Source: Verrucomicrobiales bacterium (lineage in GTDB: Bacteria; Verrucomicrobiota; Verrucomicrobiia; Verrucomicrobiales; Akkermansiaceae). From it: DNA of 13,554 nt. Positions 8,379 to 13,554 of this stretch are shown one piece after another. The DNA lies in the NCBI GenBank assembly GCA_003483645.1, contig DMYM01000290.1, forward strand, positions 1 through 13,554. Reading direction: 5' to 3'. Position 1 is the stretch's first letter; each line of letters starts with the position of its first letter. The translations under genes and the position numbers were made by a program. The notes below the pieces were generated by a model that saw only the letters and a list, made by a program, of their open reading frames with translations, did not search any database and was not told the DNA's origin.

Positions 8379-8453
8379 GCCACTGCTCCGGGCTCCCATG
8401 TCGCCCAATGTGTCTGGAGTGTTCCCTCGCGGCCACCCCTCGGGGATGGGCGG
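8379..8453. other. convergent intergenic gap without a clear terminator
   Basis: The two genes meet tail to tail here. The only inverted repeat is CCCC-TC-GGGG at about 8436-8445, with a two-base loop and no T run on either strand. I do not call a terminator. Confidence 0.4.
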
Positions 8454-9476
8454 TTACTCCAGCATGAACTGCAAGTGCCGGGCGGTAAGATCGCCCATCG
8501 TTTCACACGCCTCGAAGGCCTGAGTGCCATACCGCTCTCCAAGGGCCGCACGTAGCTCGGCAAGCTTCTCCGGAGGGGAGATGGTGTCCTTGCGCATCGT
8601 TTTAAGAACGCCCTTGAGGCGGACGCGGGACGCCCGGAACCGGCGGGCCATCTGGCTCCGCTCCTCGCTGCGATACTGCAGGATGGTGGTCGGGTTGAGG
8701 TGCTGGCGCACCAGCTCATCCACCGGTTTATTGTCCGGGAAGTGATGTGCTCGATAAACCCCGAGGGCTCCCTCGTAGCACTGTTGATCGAAGTCAATCG
8801 GCCGCACACGGTACTGGATCTCCTCGAAGTCCGGCGTGATGTCGACCACGTAGTTTACGCTGCGCATGTCGCCCAGCAGGCGGAGAAAGCAGCGCTCACC
8901 GAACTTCACGAATTCCTTCGCAACCCGCACCTTGTTGAGTTCCTTCTCCTCCAGGTAGTCCTTGATGAAGATATTCCCCGGCACTCCCGCGATGTGCTCC
9001 TCAACCAGGGTGTTGCCGTTGACAAGATAATTGATCCGGTTGGGCGAAAGGATGTGCTCCAGCTCCAGCCCGTAGATGCGGTTGGCGTCCGCAATTTTGA
9101 CGTAGTAGTAGTCCGAGTTTCCGTTGAACTGGTTCGTAATCCTCACGCGGAAGGGTCGCGAGTTGCCGAATTCACCAAAATCAATCCGTTCCACGTTGAG
9201 ATGCTCCGCAAGCGAAAGGTCTCCCCCGATCTTCAGGACAGCATAGATCTCGGTGAGTTTGAGCCGCAGGTCCTCCATGACCTCCGGCGGGAAGGAGACG
9301 GTGAGCCAGAGAGTTTCTTCCCCGCTTGGATTCTCATAGGGAATGGCCTCCGAAAATCGCAGGAGATCGTCGTAAATGAGTGGAATCTTGGAGCGCCGTC
9401 CGTAGTGCTGCAGGTACTGCAGAAGGAAGCTCGAGACCGGGTAGTGCTGCTTGCGCTTCTGGATGAGGGCCGACAT
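8454..9476 (-). CDS. putative kinase-like (APH/protein-kinase fold) protein of unknown family
   Basis: A 340-residue cytoplasmic protein with no signal peptide or membrane segment. I do not recognise a named family, but the residues of a kinase-like fold appear in the right order. YYYVKIAD (123-130) puts Lys127 on a beta-3 type strand. YGLELEHIL (135-143) offers Glu138 or Glu140 for a C-helix. LVEEHIAGVPG (157-167) resembles a hinge. LLGDMRSVNYVV (200-211) has Asp203 and Asn208 five residues apart, exactly as in HRDLKPEN and HGDxxxxN loops. RPIDFDQQ (225-232) supplies a metal-binding Asp228 in the DFG/IDFD position. Residues 1-100 and the helical tail 250-340 (many Arg/Lys) have no known match. 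The true substrate is unknown: protein, small molecule or sugar are all possible. The gene follows the small helical protein at 9541-10005 by 64 bases and probably shares its transcript. ATG at 9476 fits; no strong ribosome binding site. Confidence 0.7.
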   Translation of the reverse strand: MSALIQKRKQHYPVSSFLLQYLQHYGRRSKIPLIYDDLLRFSEAIPYENPSGEETLWLTVSFPPEVMEDLRLKLTEIYAVLKIGGDLSLAEHLNVERIDFGEFGNSRPFRVRITNQFNGNSDYYYVKIADANRIYGLELEHILSPNRINYLVNGNTLVEEHIAGVPGNIFIKDYLEEKELNKVRVAKEFVKFGERCFLRLLGDMRSVNYVVDITPDFEEIQYRVRPIDFDQQCYEGALGVYRAHHFPDNKPVDELVRQHLNPTTILQYRSEERSQMARRFRASRVRLKGVLKTMRKDTISPPEKLAELRAALGERYGTQAFEACETMGDLTARHLQFMLE

Positions 9477-9477
9477 T

Positions 9478-9497
9478 GGATTTCGGATCCGGATTTC
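9478..9497. repeat. short direct repeat GGATTTC around GGATCC before the kinase-like gene
   Basis: Two copies of GGATTTC (9478-9484 and 9491-9497) flank GGATCC, and the second junction forms the palindrome ATCCGGAT (9487-9494). The cluster begins two bases upstream of the minus-strand start codon, where it could affect translation or bind a regulator, or be chance. Confidence 0.4.
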
Positions 9498-9540
9498 AGA
9501 TCTGCTCCCCTGACATTCTAAATTGAAGCCCCAGGGCTCT

Positions 9541-10005
9541 CTAGCCCGTCTCGAACCTCGCGATCAGATGCAGAGTATCGATCCCGCGTTTGGTAAATTC
9601 CTCCCAGTAACTCTTCTCAATGGAGCTGGTGCGCTCCCGGCGCGCTTTCTCGTCCATGGAGTTCCATGCAGGCAGGCCTATCTTGCGGATCACGTCTCGT
9701 TCGGCCAGGCGCAGGGTCAGCTCTTCCCAGAAAATCTCGTTGCGCATTTCATCAAGCGATTCCTGCACATAGGACCGGGTCAGGTAATCGGTGGTGACCC
9801 GGTAGCGTTGCTGGGCTTCATCAAGCTCGACAATATCGCCGAATCCGAGGTGCATGACCTTCTCGAGAATGGTATTCTCCAGCTCTTCAAAATGCGCAAA
9901 CCGCTCCTTCGCCCCGGATCGTCGGTTCAGGGACGCGACCTCGGCTGCGAGACTGATCATATCGATCAGCACGCCGAGTTCTTCCTCTGTAAAGCGAAGA
10001 TGCAT
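9541..10005 (-). CDS. small helical protein of unknown function, paired with the kinase-like gene
   Basis: A 154-residue soluble protein, predicted mostly helical and rich in Glu, Arg and Leu. It opens with MHLRFTEEELGVLIDMISLA, an amphipathic helix, and has a central stretch VELDEAQQRYRVTTDYLTRSYVQESLDEMRNEIFWEELTLRLAERD that suggests a long helical hairpin. No catalytic motif, metal site, signal peptide or membrane segment is visible. Alternative starts lie at 10035 (ATG, adds MISFRAADRV) and 10062 (TTG); I prefer 10005 because the added residues look unlike a folded N-terminus, but the 10035 ATG follows a G-rich run and cannot be excluded. The gene lies 64 bases ahead of the kinase-like gene on the same strand, which suggests a joint role, for example as adaptor or substrate. 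It is divergent from the lipoprotein gene at 10113. Confidence 0.7.
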   Translation of the reverse strand: MHLRFTEEELGVLIDMISLAAEVASLNRRSGAKERFAHFEELENTILEKVMHLGFGDIVELDEAQQRYRVTTDYLTRSYVQESLDEMRNEIFWEELTLRLAERDVIRKIGLPAWNSMDEKARRERTSSIEKSYWEEFTKRGIDTLHLIARFETG

Positions 10006-10112
10006 TACCCTGTCCGCAGCGCGGAAAGAAATCATCCCACCACCCGGTCCGCAAGCCCGCAACGCCGAATTCCTCTCGACCGGCTGGGAGGCAGCTGCTT
10101 AGATTCCCGGTG

Positions 10113-10460
10113 ATGAGACTCCTGCTCATCATCTCGACCCTCCTCACCCTTCCCGGTTGTTTCCTGTTCAAGAAGCACCGCCCGAACCCCTACCCGGTGG
10201 TCTCCTTCGAAGTGGTCCATGACCGGGCCGGCGGCCTGCAGCCTCAGGATCATGTCGCCCTCACCAAGTGGGATGACACCTACTATTACTTCGAGTGGCG
10301 CCGCATTCTGGAACCCGCCACCATGAAGACCAGCGAGGGGGCGGGGCGGGTCACCGTCAGGGAATTCGACCAAAAAAATGGCAGGCCGCTGAAACGCACG
10401 CTTGGCATTATTGGCAAGGAGGACCTCAACGGTCAGCTCTATAACGCCGGTGCTTACTGA
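10113..10460 (+). CDS. small lipoprotein of unknown function
   Basis: A 115-residue product with a lipoprotein signal peptide: MRLLLIISTLLTLPGC, lipobox Leu-Pro-Gly-Cys with the lipidated Cys16. The mature part is about 100 residues, with VVSFEVVHDRAGGLQPQDHVAL and DDTYYYFEWRRILEPATM as likely strands, and no enzyme motif. A membrane-anchored periplasmic or outer-membrane protein is expected. A GTG at 10110 directly precedes the ATG; both would give the same signal peptide. No Shine-Dalgarno sequence. Divergent from the helical-protein gene and convergent with the sixA-like gene. Function not recognised. Confidence 0.75.
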   Translation: MRLLLIISTLLTLPGCFLFKKHRPNPYPVVSFEVVHDRAGGLQPQDHVALTKWDDTYYYFEWRRILEPATMKTSEGAGRVTVREFDQKNGRPLKRTLGIIGKEDLNGQLYNAGAY

Positions 10461-10547
10461 GGCCGGGCGCTCTGGCAGCAGTCCGAGGGCTTCCGGCAAA
10501 CGCGATCCCGGGAAGTCGCCCTGCGGATTCATCGGGCGAAATCTCGT

Positions 10548-11039
10548 TTAAAGTTCCCGCGGGCGGATTATGTCCTCGAGTTTCCACTTCCCCGGTTGGA
10601 GGGCGGCTCTCCAACTCTCCAGATCAAGCGAGAGAAGGGCGGCGTTCGCCGTCTTCATCACGATGTCCTCTCCCGCCAGCCAGTCCACCAGGTCCTCCCA
10701 TCCGGGATTGTGCCCCAGCACGAGAAGACACGCCACTTCATCGGGCACGGCAGGCAGTTCGTCCTGCACCGCACCTAAACCAGCGTGATAAAAGGACGGG
10801 AGAAAACGCGCCTCCACCACGGAGGGAAAGAGCTCGCTCATTCCCGCAAACGTTTCGCGCGTTCGCTGCGAATCGCTGCTCAGGACAAGCTCGGGCGTCC
10901 ATCCCCGCTCCACCAGAACGGTCCCGACCTTTGGCGCGTCGCTGCGTCCCCTGCCGTTGAGCGCCCGTCCGTGATCAGAGAGGGCCGGGCTGTTCCACGA
11001 ACTCTTGGCGTGGCGCATGATGATCAGGCGACGCGTCAT
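10548..11039 (-). CDS. SixA-type phosphohistidine phosphatase (histidine phosphatase superfamily)
   Basis: Cytoplasmic phosphatase of the RHG/histidine phosphatase superfamily, nearest to the SixA group, which in E. coli removes phosphate from histidine on phosphorelay or PTS proteins. The 163 residues match the usual SixA-like length. Seen: IIMRHAKSSW (Arg9, catalytic His10), GRALNGRGRSDAPKVG (family-typical), SSDSQRTRET (Arg59) and VLGHNPGWEDLVDWL (second catalytic His110). The RHAKSSW and HNPGWEDL wording is typical of the SixA-like subgroup rather than of phosphoglycerate mutases. The start codon lies 2 bases after the haloperoxidase stop codon, so the two are almost surely cotranscribed and perhaps translationally coupled. 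The substrate is not known. Confidence 0.9.
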   Translation of the reverse strand: MTRRLIIMRHAKSSWNSPALSDHGRALNGRGRSDAPKVGTVLVERGWTPELVLSSDSQRTRETFAGMSELFPSVVEARFLPSFYHAGLGAVQDELPAVPDEVACLLVLGHNPGWEDLVDWLAGEDIVMKTANAALLSLDLESWRAALQPGKWKLEDIIRPREL

Positions 11040-11041
11040 TG

Positions 11042-13096
11042 CTATTCGGCCTGTTCTACCTGGTAGAACTCCCGAGCAGGGTTGGGAAAGGGAAGGCTGA
11101 TCGTGTAGGACGCGCGATCCTCTGACGCCCGCACAAAGGGGAATTCATCCGTAAAGCCCTGCAGGTCGCCGCTGCGTCGCACCTTGTAGAAAAGGCCCCG
11201 GTGCTGGGTCCAATCGAGCCGGAACTGGGAGCCGGGCAAGGGCGTCACTGTCAGCCTTGGACGTTCCTCCAGTATGCTCCCGTCGAAGTACTTGATACCA
11301 AGTTTCCACGCGCCAATTCCGCATTCTGACCCCACAATCCGACCTGGTCCGTCATCGACTGGCACATGGATACCCCCGTAAAGACGCGAAATGCCGGCCT
11401 GGTCGGCCGCGTCATAATAGGTGGCCCATTGCAGCTCTACCTTCGCGGTTGGTCCGGCCTCGAACGCCAATTCGCCTGCCGCCACCTCGTGGGAGGAAAA
11501 CCCGCCCGGGAAGAATTTGCTTCCGGTGAGCCGAACAAGGACTTCGGCCGCCGCCCGGCTGAAGGTGCTGTGGCCTGAGATATACCCCGCAAAGGCGGGC
11601 GTCACGAAGGTGTCGCGCTGATAGGGAACCCAGTCTTCCGCCAGGATCCAGTCTACTCCCCCGATCTGGGTCTCGACATCGGCCGGTTCCCCCTGCCAGG
11701 CACGAACCGCAATCCTGCCGATCGCCCCCGGCCCGAGATGGTCATGCCGCTGGCCCGCCTGGGTTGTGCTGGCGGTCACCACCTCGATCAAGTCCGGCAC
11801 CAAGGGCAGGCCTTCCTCGTTGTAGGAGGGGCCGGCAGGGTCACTCGACTGCCCGTGACCGCCCATGTAGCGGATACTGCTGATCGGTCGCACGTAATCG
11901 TACTCGCGCTTGCAGGTCCAGGCCGCCACCGCCGCGTCATGCACCGAGGCATTGATGAGGAAATACATCTTCGCGTCCCACTCGAGTTCCTCGATCACCG
12001 GACCCGTGCCCAAGAACCGTCGTTCGAAGGACGGGTGGTCAACCACTTCATTGGCAATCACGTTCCAGTGCCCGGGAGGGGTTTCCGAGTCCGGGCCGTC
12101 CGCCCAGTGCTCCGCTATTACCCGTCCAAAATCCCCCTCGTTCACCAGATTTGGGGCGTAGGCCGCGCCCGTGACCGGGTTGATTGCGTAGCCTGTCCCG
12201 TCGTTCGTTCCCACGGGGTTGTTGCCGATGGCGCCCGGCGAGTAATCCTTCTGCGGTGCCAGGCTTGGATCGAGCAGGCTGCTGTAGCGGATCACCTCCG
12301 CATTCCCGGCCTTGTATTCCTCGTCGCCATCGCCTTCCAGCTGCGGAGGGCCACCCGGGTCGAAATAGAGCATCACGGCGGGCTCGCGACTGAGGGCAAA
12401 GGGCCAGACCTCGCGCCAGTGTGACCCGATGTATTTCTGGATCGTGAAAGTCAGGGGCTGGCCGGTCTGCGAGAAGGCCTCCACGAACTCAAGCGGTTGC
12501 CAGCGGTTGGGATCGTTCATGGTCGTCCCCGCGAACTCCAAGATCAGGGGCGCATTGACCGGCGCGTAGGTGTTGTCGGTATAACCGCCGACCTCGTTGG
12601 AATTATCGTTCGCGGTCCAGGTAATGATGGTCTCGGCCACCCGGTTGCCCACTGCCGCGGGCGTGTCGCCTGTTGTCGTGGTAATGTTCTGATCGTAGCC
12701 AAGGATGGTTAACAGGATATCGAACTGGTTCTGCGCCTGAAGGGCATTGGCCGCCGGAGTGTTGGGGTGCTTGACGGTATTATAACGGTGGCTGAGCACT
12801 CGGTAGGCCGCATAGCTGACCGCCTCGTGTCGGGCCACCGCCACATCTACCGCGGTCGCGCTTTCGCGGTGCAGGTAGCCCACCGCAATCGGGTCATAAG
12901 CCGCCCAGGCATCGTAGATCGCCACCGAGACATGGAAGAGGTTGCGGGCGTGGACAGGCGGATCGGGGAAGGAGAGCCGCACAGCAGCGAGATTCTGCTC
13001 GTTCCACATCCGGGCGATCGAATCAGCGGATGCAGGTGTAATGCCACAAAGGAGAAGGAGCGCCGCCAGGACGCTTCCGGAAAGCTCTTTTTTCAT
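11042..13096 (-). CDS. secreted vanadium-dependent haloperoxidase family protein
   Basis: Exported enzyme expected to use bound vanadate and hydrogen peroxide to oxidise halides, or, less likely, to act as a PAP2-type acid phosphatase. 684 residues. Signal peptide at 1-24 (KKE, then Leu-rich core, ASA). Residues 45-110 contain the helical NLFHVSVAIYDAWAAYDP typical of large bacterial members. The vanadate site is complete: Lys396 and Arg403-Pro404 in KREYDYVRP, Ser507-Gly508-His509 in YISGHSTFSR, and Arg571 and His577 in SRLYGGIHVPVDD. The spacings Lys to Arg (7) and Arg to His (6) equal those of the Curvularia enzyme as I recall them. Residues about 615-684 form an added beta module (FYKVRRSGDLQGF, ending REFYQVEQAE) like the end of the LamG/TSP3 protein. 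A good promoter precedes it; the sixA-like gene follows by 2 bases. Which halide is used cannot be read from the sequence. Confidence 0.9.
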   Translation of the reverse strand: MKKELSGSVLAALLLLCGITPASADSIARMWNEQNLAAVRLSFPDPPVHARNLFHVSVAIYDAWAAYDPIAVGYLHRESATAVDVAVARHEAVSYAAYRVLSHRYNTVKHPNTPAANALQAQNQFDILLTILGYDQNITTTTGDTPAAVGNRVAETIITWTANDNSNEVGGYTDNTYAPVNAPLILEFAGTTMNDPNRWQPLEFVEAFSQTGQPLTFTIQKYIGSHWREVWPFALSREPAVMLYFDPGGPPQLEGDGDEEYKAGNAEVIRYSSLLDPSLAPQKDYSPGAIGNNPVGTNDGTGYAINPVTGAAYAPNLVNEGDFGRVIAEHWADGPDSETPPGHWNVIANEVVDHPSFERRFLGTGPVIEELEWDAKMYFLINASVHDAAVAAWTCKREYDYVRPISSIRYMGGHGQSSDPAGPSYNEEGLPLVPDLIEVVTASTTQAGQRHDHLGPGAIGRIAVRAWQGEPADVETQIGGVDWILAEDWVPYQRDTFVTPAFAGYISGHSTFSRAAAEVLVRLTGSKFFPGGFSSHEVAAGELAFEAGPTAKVELQWATYYDAADQAGISRLYGGIHVPVDDGPGRIVGSECGIGAWKLGIKYFDGSILEERPRLTVTPLPGSQFRLDWTQHRGLFYKVRRSGDLQGFTDEFPFVRASEDRASYTISLPFPNPAREFYQVEQAE

Positions 13097-13120
13097 GGGG
13101 AAAGGTAGTTCGGGAGAGTT

Positions 13121-13149
13121 AGCGTAGAGTGGGCTCCTGTCGCCGTCAA
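13121..13149 (-). promoter_or_regulatory. candidate sigma70-type promoter of the haloperoxidase gene
   Basis: On the minus strand TTGACG (13144-13149) and TACGCT (13121-13126) are exactly 17 bases apart. The -35 box matches five of six consensus bases; the -10 box keeps the T, A and final T. The -10 ends 24 bases before the ATG at 13096, giving a leader of roughly 18 bases. This is the best promoter in the window. Confidence 0.5.
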
Positions 13150-13229
13150 CCTCTCTCTAAGAGCTGATGAGGACGACTTGCCCATGGTATTACACCGGGA
13201 GAGGTTCACGAGGTGAATTCATTCCCTTT

Positions 13230-13247
13230 CTCCCTCAATTGAGGGAG
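13230..13247. repeat. 18-base perfect palindrome upstream of alaS
   Basis: CTCCCTCAATTGAGGGAG reads the same on both strands, with nine-base arms and no spacer. It starts 200 bases before the alaS ATG and lies 134 bases beyond the haloperoxidase start. No T run follows, so it is not an intrinsic terminator. Two-fold symmetry suits a dimeric DNA-binding regulator. Confidence 0.6.
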
Positions 13248-13429
13248 GCGTCCGGAAGTTTGGTTTGCTGTTCCGGGGTGAGACGTTGCTTCAGCCGGTG
13301 GTGAATCTACACTCCCTTCCGGCCCCTGTTCTCCCAAGGGCAGGTTCTTTCCGGAGTCCCGACGACTTGGGGCGCTCGGCATCTCCAGCCTTGCTAAGAG
13401 CTTCGAATGCGGTTCCAAATCTCCGCCTC

Positions 13430-13554
13430 ATGACCGCCGCGGAAATCCGCCAGAGCTTCCTGGACTTCTTCAAGGAGAAGGAGCACGCCATCGTGCCCTC
13501 GGCCTCCCTGCTCCCACAGTCCCCCGGCCTCCTCTTTACCAATGCCGGCATGAA
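13430..13554 (+). CDS. alaS: alanyl-tRNA synthetase, 5' end only
   Basis: First 41 codons of the class II enzyme that charges tRNA-Ala; the rest lies beyond the right edge. The opening MTAAEIRQSFLDFFKEKEHA followed by IVPSASLLPQSPGLLFTNAGM is the standard alaS N-terminus: the RxxFLxFFxxxxH helix, then the S-S/A-L-P and L-F-T-N-A-G-M motif 1 region. The ATG at 13430 matches the family start. No Shine-Dalgarno sequence lies before it (pyrimidine-rich CTCCGCCTC). Divergent from the haloperoxidase gene. Confidence 0.96.
   Translation, partial: MTAAEIRQSFLDFFKEKEHAIVPSASLLPQSPGLLFTNAGM

Larger units (their letters stand above)
13097..13429. other. 333-base divergent intergenic region between haloperoxidase and alaS
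   Basis: The longest non-coding stretch in the window. It holds the haloperoxidase promoter (13121-13149), an 18-base palindrome (13230-13247), and on the alaS side only a weak promoter-like pair, TTGCTT (13286-13291) and TACACT (13308-13313), with a 16-base spacer. No T-box (specifier loop plus conserved T-box bulge) and no intrinsic terminator is seen. The open frames in it lack any protein-like pattern. Confidence 0.5.

Noticed and set aside
8436..8445. Inverted repeat CCCC-TC-GGGG as a bidirectional terminator
   Set aside because: The stem is only four bases with a two-base loop and no T run follows on either strand.
13167..13304. Small plus-strand frame of 45 codons in the alaS upstream region
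   Set aside because: No ribosome binding site, odd composition (many Arg, Cys and Trp) and no hydrophobic or regulatory-leader pattern such as an alanine-rich attenuator peptide.
13250..13429. Possible T-box or other tRNA-sensing leader before alaS
   Set aside because: No T-box consensus, no terminator/antiterminator pair and no Ala specifier context; T-boxes are also mostly found in Firmicutes and relatives.

Overview
The window reads as a GC-rich bacterial chromosome segment, most likely from a member of the Verrucomicrobiota (Opitutae or a related class). This rests on several things together: large secreted proteins with LamG-like and thrombospondin type 3 modules, a kinase-like/SUMF1 membrane protein, short C-terminal beta modules of the kind common on secreted proteins of this phylum, a bacterial vanadium-dependent haloperoxidase, and the near absence of Shine-Dalgarno sequences before the start codons. 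The taxonomic call is inference; no rRNA is present. I see no mobile element, CRISPR array, tRNA or rRNA.

Left part (1-4694, all on the minus strand): a partial N-acetylmuramoyl-L-alanine amidase running off the left edge, a secreted protein of unknown function with an Ig-like N-terminal half, a membrane protein joining a degenerate kinase-like domain to a SUMF1 (formylglycine-generating-enzyme-like) domain, and an intact dihydrolipoyl dehydrogenase. Gaps of about 100-130 bases separate them, so a single operon is possible but not shown.

Middle (4794-8378): a large secreted LamG-like/TSP3-repeat protein on the minus strand, divergent from a secreted protein of unknown function on the plus strand. 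They share a 186-base upstream region.

Right-centre (8454-10460): a two-gene minus-strand unit made of a small helical protein followed by a 340-residue protein of no named family that I recognise. In the latter I see the spaced residues of a protein-kinase/aminoglycoside-phosphotransferase-like fold (Lys in a VKI strand, GD-x4-N catalytic loop, IDFD metal motif). This pair is the best candidate for something undescribed. A small lipoprotein is divergent from it.

Right part (10548-13554): a vanadium-dependent haloperoxidase with all vanadate ligands recognisable, followed 2 bases later by a SixA-type histidine phosphatase (tight minus-strand pair). A 333-base region follows that carries a plausible sigma70-type promoter for the haloperoxidase and an 18-base perfect palindrome. 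Last comes the 5' end of alaS, which runs off the right edge.
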